Source: Meira nashicola
Taxonomy: Eukaryota > Basidiomycota > Exobasidiomycetes > Exobasidiales > Brachybasidiaceae
Assembly (NCBI GenBank): GCA_001600355.1
Contig: BCJU01000001.1
Location: 3,245,178-3,309,177, forward strand
DNA length: 64,000 nt
Direction: 5' to 3'
The notes under the pieces are model-generated. The model was not told the origin of the DNA and searched no databases. It was given only the letters and a program-made list of their open reading frames with translations. The translations under genes and the position numbers were made by a program. Shown here in pieces: positions 9,542 through 18,993 of the stretch (positions are counted from its first letter, which is position 1; each line of letters opens with the position of its first letter).

Positions 9542-10228
9542 ATGAAGGCAATCTTGACTATTATAATCTTGATGACATGTTCATGGTTGAACGTTCGTTG
9601 CGCTCCGCCTATAAAACCGACAACGAAAGGAGACTTTTCATATCATCATCAAAAAATGAATAAAGCTGTTGACAATAGAAAAAATGCCGTTAAAGGTTTG
9701 GAGAATGCAACCGCAAAGAAGTTCAATACAGTTGAGGAAGCTAAAGCGCATTTAAAAGTTATTGATCAACATCAAAAAAGTGTTGAATTATATGACGGAA
9801 AAGTGAAAAAGAATTTAAATAGTATGTACCATCTTGAGAACGGTTCAATGAGTCCAGGTAAAAAGGATTTACGTTATATCGAAAAGAAGGAAGCTGCAAT
9901 AGGCAATATCCGTTTAACACCAAGACCAAGGACTAAAGGAGATTATGATTATCATCGTCAAAGGTATGGAAATGCAGAAACTAATAAAAATAATGCAGTT
10001 CAAGTGTTCGAAGAAGCAAAGAAGAAAAAAGTTTCCACAATTGAAGAAGCTAAGGCACATGCAGAACGACTTGATCAACAAGAAGAGACAATTAAACAAT
10101 ATGATGGAAAAATGAAAAAGAATTTAAGTAGTATGTATCATCTTCAAGAACGTACAAAAAAGCCAGGTCCAAAGAATTTGCAATATATCAAGGATAAAGA
10201 AAACAGAAACAGAAACAGAAACGCATAA
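9542..10228 (+). CDS. Small secreted protein, family 3, internally duplicated
   Basis: 228 residues. A signal peptide (AILTIIILMTCSWLNVRC, cleavage near residue 20) is followed by a mature protein without cysteine. It consists of two tandem repeats, about 28-118 and 131-220, offset by 103 residues. Each has the order TKGD(F/Y)xYH, NAV, T(V/I)EEAKAH, a D-Q-Q/H helix, YDGKxKKNLxSMYHL, PGxKxLxYI(E/K). The repeats differ at many positions, so the duplication is not recent. The protein ends in an Arg-Asn run (NRNRNRNA). Each repeat is homologous to the single-copy protein at 8636. No known domain; a secreted, basic, mainly helical protein of unknown role. Confidence 0.78.
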   Translation: MKAILTIIILMTCSWLNVRCAPPIKPTTKGDFSYHHQKMNKAVDNRKNAVKGLENATAKKFNTVEEAKAHLKVIDQHQKSVELYDGKVKKNLNSMYHLENGSMSPGKKDLRYIEKKEAAIGNIRLTPRPRTKGDYDYHRQRYGNAETNKNNAVQVFEEAKKKKVSTIEEAKAHAERLDQQEETIKQYDGKMKKNLSSMYHLQERTKKPGPKNLQYIKDKENRNRNRNA

Positions 10229-10451
10229 TGCATTTTCACTGTTTATATAATCTTTTATTCTTTTTCACCTCAAATTTGATTTGGATTTTTTTTGATATAT
10301 ATTTAACTTTTGAAGGCTGTGATTGCATAACATGTGTGTTTATTGATCGAATTAGCCGCGATAGTGTAAATCATATGATATATAAACTTCACAATTTGAA
10401 TTCAAATTCATCCAATCACCTCAAATTGAAAGAAATAGTTCGTGACTCACC

Positions 10452-10958
10452 ATGTTTTTTCTTAAATTGTTATCACTCATCTTTATTCTTTCTTATGTAG
10501 TGATCTTGGCTTTTTCTGCCTCTACACCACCTAATTCTTCTACAACAAAAGCTCCATTGGTTCTGTCAAAGAAAGGTCAAAAGATTGAAGGTTACATCGA
10601 TCATGATTTATACGGCAACTTTTATCATGTCAAAAGCGGACGTGAAATGCGTGTTGGTCATTTAATCAGAGCAGGTGAAAACGCATTAAAACATCCAGAT
10701 CCTATTATATCTCAAGCAAAAGTTTCCAGTGTACTCAAAGATGTTGAAAATCATCTCAATTATGGAAATTTGAAAAAAGATGATAGTCAAGCAATTCACG
10801 ATGCAATCGAAAAAGCACGTAAAACAAACGGCAACACCATTAGTCAACCTTTGTCGGTATTATTTGATTATGTAATCTGCTTATGTCACCATACCTATCT
10901 CTCTTCTATGAACGCCCTTCAAACTGTTCGTCGCTCTGTAAAACTTGATCCACTTTGA
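10452..10958 (+). CDS. Small secreted protein, family 1 (outlying copy)
   Basis: 168 residues with a clear signal peptide (FLKLLSLIFILSYVVILAFS). The mature part repeats the spacing of the family found at 44-50 kb: LSKKGQKIEGYIDHDL, then R-V-G-H-L, matches LSKNGVHIERMLKKNL and R-V-A-H-L of the 44352 gene. Later VLKDVENHLNYGNLKKDD matches VLKDIHQDTKIHRQEGNFSEKD of the 49518 copy. It lacks the SRELGY block and the Ser/Arg-rich tail, ending instead in a cysteine-containing segment (VICLCHH). A TATA element (ATATATAAAC, 10376-10385) lies about 70 bases upstream. Function unknown. It is the only family 1 copy outside the 44-50 kb island. Confidence 0.72.
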   Translation: MFFLKLLSLIFILSYVVILAFSASTPPNSSTTKAPLVLSKKGQKIEGYIDHDLYGNFYHVKSGREMRVGHLIRAGENALKHPDPIISQAKVSSVLKDVENHLNYGNLKKDDSQAIHDAIEKARKTNGNTISQPLSVLFDYVICLCHHTYLSSMNALQTVRRSVKLDPL

Positions 10959-11639
10959 AGCCATTGAATTGCACCGATCGCACTAAACGCTAACGAAAGG
11001 GTAGGTGGCTGTATAATGTGTGTGCATGGATGTAAAAAGCAAGCCAGCTCATAGCTTGGGGGGGGGTCATTCGAAAACGTACAAAAATTCATACAAGTCC
11101 TGTGCTGAAGAACAAGGGAATGGGAATTTTAAGAAGAAGCAAGAAGACCGTGCGCACACACGCAATTACAAAACGCGTCGAATGCTCGACTGACCCGATG
11201 CATAAGTAGAGTTGTATATTGACGTTACGTTTGCATGCATGTATGTCAAGAAGTCTGTTTCCGCAAAAAGTGATGTAATGGATGTATCAATTCAGTGCCA
11301 CTCTCAATGTCTTCCTTCCCCCCCGTTCAAAATAATCCATACTGCAGGGCGCCAAATTCCGATCAGGCATACATTTGTAGTCTATGTACATCCGCTTACC
11401 TACATACATACATATACTATACTTGCCCTCAAATATTTATGTCGATGTGCTAACTTACCTTTCATCCACCATCATTGTATAAAGATTTACATTTTATTCG
11501 CCCTCTAAACTAGTCAAACTGGTGATATATTCCCAGCACACACACTCACACATACGCACATTGTTAATCAAAACTTCTCAAAAAACATCCGCATCCACTT
11601 CTTTTCAATTATTTTTATAAAAAGTATAAATTACACAAA
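10959..11639. other. Intergenic region upstream of acidic protein gene
   Basis: About 680 bases. It contains a run of nine G at 11058-11066, a TGCATGCA palindrome at 11232-11239, CATA/CACA-type simple-sequence patches near 11400 and 11540, and a pyrimidine-rich leader before the ATG at 11640. No gene with support; a 98-codon open frame at 11212-11508 has no features of a real protein. Confidence 0.4.
11232..11239. repeat. TGCATGCA palindrome (first of at least seven)
   Basis: The 8-base palindrome TGCATGCA occurs at 11232, 14862, 38313, 59517, 59541, 59545 and 59657 (start positions). None is inside a confident coding region; the copy at 14862 lies between the two candidate starts of the reductase gene. 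Composition predicts about one occurrence per window. Confidence 0.45.
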
Positions 11640-12234
11640 ATGGCACCCAACGTTACAAAGCCAGAAGATGATACACCCGAATCAGCAGTCAAAGAAAATC
11701 CTCGCTCAGCTGCCCTAGATGCTAAGCAAAAGGCCGGTGAAGATGTGAAGGATGAGGATGAAGAAGATGAGGAAGATGAAGATTTTGTGAGTAGGACTGG
11801 AATTGGATTTCATAAGTATTTATTGACATTGACAATTGACATTTCTCTCACCTTACAACAGGAGGAAGGAGATGATGACGATGAGGAGGAAGATGAAGAA
11901 GATGACGAAGAATATGAAGGAGCGGATGATGATGATGAAGAGGAAGAAGAAGAGGATGACGAAGATGAAGATGTAGATGAAGAGGCCGAGGCTGAAGCTG
12001 AAGAGTGAGTAGAATATATGCTGTATGACAAACTTCCGCACATGTTTACTAACGATTTGTTCATTCTTTTTGCTTCTTAGTGAGGACGACATAGCTGTTG
12101 AGACATCTGGAAGCAAACGTAAGGCTGGCGGAGATGGTGCAGGATCCAGTAAACAACAAAAGACTGGAGACGATGAAGAAGAAGACGACGATGAGGAAGA
12201 AGAAGAGGAGGAAGAGGAAGAAGATGACGAATAG
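11640..12234 (+). CDS. Highly acidic nuclear protein (prothymosin/Chz1-like), three exons
   Basis: Exons 11640-11786, 11862-12004 and 12081-12234 give 147 residues. Intron 1 (75 nt) has GTGAGT and ACAG ends. Intron 2 (76 nt) has GTGAGT, a TACTAAC branch site near 12049 and TTAG. The protein is dominated by Asp/Glu runs, with a basic island (SKRKAGGD...KQQKT) near residue 105-122 that should act as a nuclear signal. This composition resembles prothymosin-alpha or Chz1-type histone chaperones, but I cannot see a diagnostic motif, so identity stays open. Minus-strand polyserine frames over the same bases are antisense shadows of the acidic codons. Confidence 0.65.
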
Positions 12235-12737
12235 ACGCGATATGCTCTTTGCGGATAAAGTGCCTTCTTCATCTTTCCGCTGAATCATATGTATAATACT
12301 CGATTCAACACAACACTTCGGCCCATCGAACAGCTTTCACTTGCTTTTCCAAGCATTCCCTATTACATACATACATTCATCATTCACCTTTTGCTAAATC
12401 TGCAGATATATGCTCTTTTATACTTTATCAGCATCACCGATGCTACTAATGGAAATGCGGAAGATAACAATGAATGGCTTATATGGAAGAATATTCCAGT
12501 GTGAAAAGATAGACTCATATATTCTATCCATTTCCTGTCTTGTATGCCATCAGATTTTTGTAGATGTCTGTTGACAATAAGCCCGTGCGCACTGCATGGT
12601 ATCGAGATTGTTAAATTAAAGGTGGTCAATCTTCGCGCCTATACACACGTGAATTTTTAGCTTTTTAAGAAGATATTGTGGACTTTGAGATGTTTTCATC
12701 TTTTCATCATATTGTACAATCTCAAAAAAGATAAACA
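12235..12737. other. Intergenic region, acidic gene to membrane protein gene
   Basis: About 500 bases of 3' and 5' flank between two genes on the same strand. No supported gene, no TATA box of note. Confidence 0.35.
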
Positions 12738-13291
12738 ATGGCCGAAGGAAAAGGAAAAGCTAAAGAAGAAAATGAAGGGAATGAGAAGAGGATAGAGGGA
12801 AAGGATGCTACAGCTCAAAAGTCAGAGGAAGAATTTACACAAGCGCAACCTGTTAAACCTGTTACGATGTGGCAAGCACCTCAATCATTATTACATCCAA
12901 CTGCACCACCATTAAAACAAGTTTCACAAGCACGTAAAGAAACTTATTTTAGAAGGGTTGCAATGCCTGAACGTTATGAAGGTCCACCACCGGCAAAATG
13001 GCAAAGTAGAATGCAAGTTGCAGGTGGAATATTTAGTGCAGTTGTAGGCGTTTATATCGTTCTCTTTCATGATTATGGACCTAGAGAACATGTATTCTCA
13101 CCAGTGAGTGTCGGTTGTATGTCTTTATGGATTTAAGAGTTAATCAACAAATCTTTTCTCCCCTTTTTCAGGTTCGCAGAATGGTTGGAGCGAAATCATT
13201 CAGTATCTTTCAATTATCCGATGAAGAGAAAGTATGGGCTCAACAAAGACAAGCCAACAATGACACAGATAAAGCAAAAAGAATGGTTTAA
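12738..13291 (+). CDS. Small single-pass membrane protein, two exons
   Basis: Exons 12738-13103 and 13172-13291 (intron 68 nt, GTGAGT...TTCAG) give 161 residues. The first 45 residues are charged (Lys/Glu), followed by a proline-rich stretch (LLHPTAPPLKQ). One transmembrane helix lies at about 96-113 (VAGGIFSAVVGVYIVLF), followed by HDYGPREHVFSP and, across the splice, VRRMVGAKSFSIFQLSDEEK. The aromatic/basic residues around a single helix recall small inner-mitochondrial-membrane assembly factors, but I recognise no named family. Without splicing the frame ends 11 codons into the intron. Function unknown. Confidence 0.7.
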
Positions 13292-13489
13292 ACCTGGAAA
13301 CAGCAAACGCATTTTGTATTTTTAATTGGAATGACATTTGTACGACATAAATCGATTTCATATTAGAGCAACAATTAGTAAGCAAGGGCACATAATAAAG
13401 TAGCAAAGAATAAGAGGTATACGGAAATTTTGAGGTGGGTATGAGAATGTGTACAGACAAGGACAGGGAAAAGGGTCTGGGAAAATCAT

Positions 13490-14758
13490 TTAAAGGATAT
13501 AGGGAATAACAGCTTTGCGTTGACTTGGATAACGTCCGCCTTTATTATCACCTTCCACGCCGAATTTGTTGTGGTACCATTGATGACCTCGAACTGCACG
13601 TGGTAACATGGACGCAATTTCGACCAAAACAAATAAAACAGGAGCCGAGGCGGCCAAGAGTGCAATCCTTCCTACCAAAGTGAGAGGTACAGCATTGGCT
13701 GATAAAGGTGATAACGAAGTTTGAGAAAGTGCTGCTAGAGCAAACGATGACCATTCGAACCATTCTGACAAATAATTTGGGAAACTAACCAAAGAATACA
13801 ATCCACCTTGAGGAATTTCATATCGTTGACCTGTAGATGAAGTATCATTGGAATCCGAACTTTCTTTACTCGTTCCATTTGATTCTGCTTTGTGAACATT
13901 ATTACGAGTACCTTCAGCAGGGCCACCCCCACGCTTTTCTGGACGACGAAGGTTGAACAGAATTTCATCGTGATATACATTTGATGCAAAACCGATTGCC
14001 CAACCTAGCACACCCAAAATGAATAAAGGATGCAGCAAAGTAGAGGTACCCGAGGGTAACAAACCAGGATGAGCGATTGGCAAGATTGATTTATTATCCA
14101 AACCAGGTGATGCTACTTTTGAACGAGGTAAAATTCCAGCGAACCAGCTTGCAGTCTTTACAGATTTTATTGCTGCTTTACTGGATAATAGAGAAGTAGG
14201 CACAAGTAGCGAAGGAGAACGACCTCCGATCCATGATCCCATCGTGAAACCATTTGTAACGCTAAAAAAGAATGCACTTGAGATGACCATAATATGCGAT
14301 GGACTACGTGGAGGTCCGAAAATTGGTTGTAAGATCGCACGATGTGTATAATGAATAACGAACAAAGATGCCAAAATTAGATTAGCAGCAGGTAATTGCT
14401 TTAAATGAGAAAAGCTTGGATTGATGAGCTTTTTCAAAAGGTCAGAAGTAGTGCTAGCATGATAATCATGTGAAAGTTGATCAGGAGTTGAAACTGCCAA
14501 AATGAAAAGGATTGGGGATGGTAGTTCCATAAACGAAAAAGCCAATCTTCCTGGAAAATTGAGTTTGCTATCTTTCCATGAAAATCTTCCAAAAGGTGCA
14601 TCAAAGATCATCAAAAGAGGAGGTAAGAATAAAATCGTTTTTAGCAAAGCGCCAAAAGCAAGATAAACTGAAGCAGGAGTCCATCCGTTCAAACCTGGAA
14701 CACCGCCTGCTCCAAATAGGGCCACAGAGACTGCGTCCGAAATCGCTTTAATTGCCAT
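13490..14758 (-). CDS. Steroid 5-alpha-reductase-like membrane enzyme
   Basis: About 422 residues from the ATG at 14758; the frame is open to an upstream ATG at 14911, but the extra 51 residues look like leader sequence. Several hydrophobic segments span the protein. HYTHRAILQPIFGPPRSP resembles the HYxHR block of 3-oxo-5-alpha-steroid 4-dehydrogenases. Near the C-terminus IPQGGLYSLVSFPNYLSEW matches the IPxGGLFxxVSxPNYxxE signature of the Steroid_dh domain, and the end (AVIPYIL) fits the usual xxxPFxx terminus. The family reduces double bonds in steroids, polyprenols or enoyl-CoA with NADPH in the ER membrane. A hydrophilic Ser/Asn-rich insertion (about 280-300) is not typical. The exact substrate cannot be read from sequence. 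Confidence 0.83.
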   Translation of the reverse strand: MAIKAISDAVSVALFGAGGVPGLNGWTPASVYLAFGALLKTILFLPPLLMIFDAPFGRFSWKDSKLNFPGRLAFSFMELPSPILFILAVSTPDQLSHDYHASTTSDLLKKLINPSFSHLKQLPAANLILASLFVIHYTHRAILQPIFGPPRSPSHIMVISSAFFFSVTNGFTMGSWIGGRSPSLLVPTSLLSSKAAIKSVKTASWFAGILPRSKVASPGLDNKSILPIAHPGLLPSGTSTLLHPLFILGVLGWAIGFASNVYHDEILFNLRRPEKRGGGPAEGTRNNVHKAESNGTSKESSDSNDTSSTGQRYEIPQGGLYSLVSFPNYLSEWFEWSSFALAALSQTSLSPLSANAVPLTLVGRIALLAASAPVLFVLVEIASMLPRAVRGHQWYHNKFGVEGDNKGGRYPSQRKAVIPYIL

Positions 14759-15273
14759 CTTGAGAGCTTGACTGTTGATTGATATGATCGGGTGATGATG
14801 GTACAGTCGTATGAATAGTGTTGGACCAGCGGATGCACTACAACTTTGATTGAAGTTCAATTGCATGCAACACTCCACACCTATAGTGACAGTTTCCTGT
14901 ACGCTACTCATCCAGAACTCGGCGCAGCGCTGCTGAATTTAGCGTCGACTTTGAATTGACGCATTTGTAAACTAGAATGCATTCAGCGTCCTATACTTTG
15001 TTATTCAGCCAGCATTCGCATTAGCTGAGTGATGTGTGTGGCCTATCGCCAGGTTTACAAATACGCCTGGGCGCGGGAGGTCAAAGATGGAGAAATATTT
15101 CCATTTCACTTCCTCTTAAAAAGCATTCATAGAAGCACAAGAACATGCATTCGTCGACTAAATAATTTTAATATATTGTGCAAAAATCATTAAAGAAACA
15201 AATAAAAGTACAAAAAAGAAAACAATGCGTTGCAATTACGAGCAACAACAAAAAAAAGATACTGCATTTAAAA
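14759..15273. other. Intergenic region, reductase promoter side
   Basis: Upstream region of the reductase and 3' flank of the zinc-cluster gene. It contains a TGCATGCA palindrome (14862-14869) and GGCGCAGCGC (14931-14940), an element repeated in other intergenic regions of the window. No gene seen. Confidence 0.4.
14932..14940. repeat. GCGCAGCGC element (repeated in four intergenic regions)
   Basis: GCGCAGCGC or its complement GCGCTGCGC occurs at 14932-14940, 18865-18873 (overlapping copy 18870-18878), 27112-27120 and 38190-38198. Three lie 120-190 bases before a start codon (reductase, kinase, GLO3); the fourth is about 780 bases before the carrier gene. A GC-rich 9-mer would be expected well under once in this AT-rich window. 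Confidence 0.45.
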
Positions 15274-17823
15274 TTATTCTTGTTGCAAAAGTGATGCTAA
15301 TAAATCCGAAGTATTACTCTTTCCGACAAAATCCGGATCCAAAGGTTCCATCAAAACGGCATCCAATAAAGAAGATGCATTGATAAATCTACCGATAATA
15401 GGTGCATTTCCTCCTCCTGCATTGTATGATGAATTTGATCGGTTTGTTATTGGCGGATAGGGTTGAATAGGTGGTAATGAACGAGGCTGTTGGTATGTAT
15501 AAGATGGTGTTGATGATTGATGTGTAGGTGTAGATGCATGAACGCCTACTGGAGTTCCTACCACAGAAGAAGAAGGTGAACGATGAGAAGAAGGTGATCT
15601 GGAAGAAAGATTGGGCAGTGCATTATAATTTGGTGCATATAAACTATCTTGCATAGGTGGAAGAGATTCACGCTTATTTCTCGTCATTTCATTGTTAAAG
15701 TTTCCGATTGACATTCTTTGACGGTAAAGCGTACGTAATTCTTCTTGTGATCCAACTAAACCTTCCAATAATTGCTTAGCAACAAGTGCTGTTCCATTAC
15801 CTCGATCAACGAGGAAATCTAAACATTCCAAAGTGGAAAAGATGTTATCGGCTAGCCATTGTACTTGTTCTTGCGGGAAGCTACTTCTACGTGATTTTCC
15901 CGTTAATGCCCGTAATGGATCAGAATCGATACCAGCGTAAGGATCATGACCCAAAATAACGACAGCAAATGCTGTAGCTGCACATAATAAATGATTTGCA
16001 TTCCATGTCATTTGAACAGGCTGTGAACCTTCTTTTACGATTCTTGTCAGGGTTGGAATTGCTGATACAATTCCTTGTGCGTACGTTAGACTGACGAATC
16101 GCAAATGTGCTGGTGCATTTTCATCCGTCAAGAATCGTCTTGTGATTGTACAGCGAAGGAAGAACAGATGAGAGAGCCACATACTTATTCCTAGCTGTTT
16201 CTCTTTTGGACATGTTTCTAATGATTGACTTGATAAATAACGAAGGTAGCGCAAATCCGTCAATTCCACTCCCGCATCAGTCAAGCCATCGATCATTGTG
16301 CGTTCCAATAAGTCATCAATCTGTTGAGCTCTGTTATATCTTTGTGAGGCAGTCAAAGAGCTAAATCGATCCAAGAATTCATGACAAACGGCCAACAATT
16401 CAATAAAAACAAACTTGACCACATGTCCATCATTTGCTCGAACATGGGTTTGTAATCGTCCATCTGCCATTGTCATTGGGAACGTTGGCATTATCTGAGG
16501 CGCAGAAATCTGTCCTCTTGCCACAACCGAATCATGTTCAAAGGATGGTAGAGAGATATGAACGTTGTCAGGATGCAGAGCGGAAGGTAGTTGACGCATA
16601 AAGGCTTGCCAGCGTTCGAGTGATAACAGATACCAAGCCAATCGTCTACGATATTCTTTTTCCAAATTCGACAACGGTCCCCAAGCTCGATGACGTTCGT
16701 CAAATAGACCCAGATTGAATCCTTTCCTGACAGCTACTCCCATGCATTCCCATATCCGATCATGCTTACCGATAAACATGTAATAGATTGCCAATAACAT
16801 CAATGCCGAAATGCTTTCGAAAGAATTGTCTGTATGCTGACCAAAAGGTGTCGTTAAAGGGTTGCCCATCAAATTGATCCATTCATGATGAGTTCGCAAA
16901 GATGCTCTGTGGACTTTTGCTTTTGGCGGCGCTGTACCATTGGCTAAGGTGAGGATGATACATATAATTCTCATTTTGTTGCGTTCCAATCCAGCACCTT
17001 CTAGCAATTTATGCCAATATTTGTCAATCATTGAACGTTGAGTGACGCGAAAGTAATAACCCAAATCCTCAAAGAATAGCCTTATCAATTCTTCGCATTC
17101 ATCCAAAGAGGGTAAATGCGGCGAAACATCATTCCAACGCACTAATCCATCAGGACCTGACCCTTGAACGGAGTGTAATTCAAAAGAGGTATTTGCCCTA
17201 CCCGCTTGCATTGATTGTAAAACTGCTTCGATTGAGCTTTCAGATGCATTTGTGATCGATGAAAGTGAACGTAATTGTTGGCGAAGGGTAGATAAATCAT
17301 GATGAATTTGATCTGCTCCTGCCAAGATTGGACCGGAACCGTTCGAATGGTGGTGGCCTTCTCCGTTTACTCGAATGGAAGAAATTGAATTCTTCTTTTG
17401 CCTTTTCGTAATATGTTCCCCACCAAAGCTTCTTCTAGCATTGCTAGGACTTGCATGTGTGATGCTATGATCTGATGGAGAAGCAGCATGCCTGATTTTA
17501 GATGTACTTGCAGCTGGTGTAGAATGTGTCGATCCTCTTCCATCTTCAGCATGTGTTTCTTGATAGCATTTATCGGCTATACCACGCTTTACACATGTTG
17601 TACAAGGCATAGTTCTACTACATCGTAACTTTCTCTTTCGACAAGGATCACAGCTTATCCTGCTTAATCGCATATATTGAGCTGGTGGTGCATTTTCTTC
17701 AACCAATGGCGATGGAACTGTAATTGTCGTGCTGATAGTATTGGTACCTCTTTCTGGCGATTCTTCCTCACTTTTTCGCTCGCCAGACGAAGTAAGCGAA
17801 GGGCTTGCAATTGAATCTGACAT
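15274..17823 (-). CDS. Zn(II)2Cys6 transcription factor (849 aa)
   Basis: Fungal-type regulator. The binuclear zinc cluster is at the N-terminus: Cys58, Cys61, Cys68, Cys74, Cys77 and Cys86 (CDPCRKRKLRC...CTTCVKR...C), followed by a basic/Ser-rich linker. From about 235 to 480 the protein matches the fungal transcription-factor middle homology domain, starting LDECEELIRLFFEDLGYYFR and continuing with RRRLAWYLLSLERWQAF. The C-terminal 170 residues are Ser/Pro/Gln-rich (SSHRSPSSSVVG) and may activate transcription. No intron. Target genes unknown; nothing in the immediate neighbourhood (reductase, kinase, CoA-transferase) forms an obvious pathway cluster with it. Confidence 0.92.
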   Translation of the reverse strand: MSDSIASPSLTSSGERKSEEESPERGTNTISTTITVPSPLVEENAPPAQYMRLSRISCDPCRKRKLRCSRTMPCTTCVKRGIADKCYQETHAEDGRGSTHSTPAASTSKIRHAASPSDHSITHASPSNARRSFGGEHITKRQKKNSISSIRVNGEGHHHSNGSGPILAGADQIHHDLSTLRQQLRSLSSITNASESSIEAVLQSMQAGRANTSFELHSVQGSGPDGLVRWNDVSPHLPSLDECEELIRLFFEDLGYYFRVTQRSMIDKYWHKLLEGAGLERNKMRIICIILTLANGTAPPKAKVHRASLRTHHEWINLMGNPLTTPFGQHTDNSFESISALMLLAIYYMFIGKHDRIWECMGVAVRKGFNLGLFDERHRAWGPLSNLEKEYRRRLAWYLLSLERWQAFMRQLPSALHPDNVHISLPSFEHDSVVARGQISAPQIMPTFPMTMADGRLQTHVRANDGHVVKFVFIELLAVCHEFLDRFSSLTASQRYNRAQQIDDLLERTMIDGLTDAGVELTDLRYLRYLSSQSLETCPKEKQLGISMWLSHLFFLRCTITRRFLTDENAPAHLRFVSLTYAQGIVSAIPTLTRIVKEGSQPVQMTWNANHLLCAATAFAVVILGHDPYAGIDSDPLRALTGKSRRSSFPQEQVQWLADNIFSTLECLDFLVDRGNGTALVAKQLLEGLVGSQEELRTLYRQRMSIGNFNNEMTRNKRESLPPMQDSLYAPNYNALPNLSSRSPSSHRSPSSSVVGTPVGVHASTPTHQSSTPSYTYQQPRSLPPIQPYPPITNRSNSSYNAGGGNAPIIGRFINASSLLDAVLMEPLDPDFVGKSNTSDLLASLLQQE

Positions 17824-18993
17824 TGTAATTATGATTTAAGGAACCAATTTGACTTGATTTGAATGCAGACGGATGCCTCCGTTTAAGCAAGAAAGACGGA
17901 TGTAATAATTAAAGATGTTAATTACTTGCCTTCCAAGAACTTATATGATATGATCAATCTTCTTTTGATTAAAAATTTGATGGATTTGTTTAGATTTGTC
18001 AGATGTTTCTCCTACAGATTATGATCATAAAACTATAATGAAACACGCATAGACACAGCCAAGACTAAAAAAGTGGCGTATGTATTTCTCTGCTCATATC
18101 TTCCACCGTGCCCGCACGATTGACAAGAGCGTATGCACACTCATATACACACGCGCTTATTCCAAATTTCCATTTCGATCATGCAGCCGCGCTGCCGTTA
18201 TTGATGCACGTCAACTTCCCGTATCGAAATCCTTTTTTTTTTTTCCTGTGCAACCCAAAGCCAAACAGCCCGTGGGATTAAAGAAAAAAAAAATAGAAGA
18301 TTTTAAGCATGGGGATGCATAGTCTCAGAGGGGCTCAAAATGAAACTGGCTAGAACCAAAGAAGCGAAAAATTGGTCTGAGACATGAAATTTTCGGAAGC
18401 GCACTCATATTTCAATCAAGAAAATAAAAGTGTTGAGAAGTAATGCCCCGTCTCAAATAATAAAAACGGAATTCACGGAAAATTAGTCTATCTTTCCTAC
18501 TAACGCGGGATTATAAGATTCAGACTTCTGATTTTTGCTGCCCAACACCGCGCCAGCGTCTCGGGGCACTGGTACGAATGCAATCATCGGAGAGATTTTT
18601 ATATCAAAAGGCTATGTCTATTGCTCAAATGTCATATAAAAGATTGCATCAAGCTCACATTCTTAGATCAATAATACTGCAGTCGTCATCTGCATCACTT
18701 GATAATGCGCCTCTGTACCAAAGATGAGAATATTATTGCATTGGAGATAGGAATTAAAATTCTCACACTTTCTTGTCAGGTTCATGAACATGATAATTGT
18801 CTCCGGTCTCGGTGTATCAAGCTAAGCGGGGACATGCGTGTACAGGCGTGTGAAGCTCTGCACTGCGCTGCGCTGCGCTTGGCATGGCTGCTTATTCCGG
18901 TCTACGCATAAGGTCTTGTACCGGTACCCCACGCATATACGCACGCACCCGTCCATCACATCTTCTTTCCTTTCCCTAATCCATTATCCAAAA
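17824..18993. other. Long divergent intergenic region (1.2 kb)
   Basis: Lies between the divergently transcribed zinc-cluster gene and the kinase gene. It contains T- and A-runs (18229-18243, 18281-18290), a tandem TGCGC patch with two overlapping GCGCTGCGC boxes at 18865-18878, and a CA-rich leader close to 18994. No gene with support. Confidence 0.4.

Noticed and set aside
11810..12288. Several polyserine and hydrophobic frames on the minus strand
   Set aside because: They are the antisense of the GAA/GAT/GAC-rich exons and cross the introns of the acidic protein gene.
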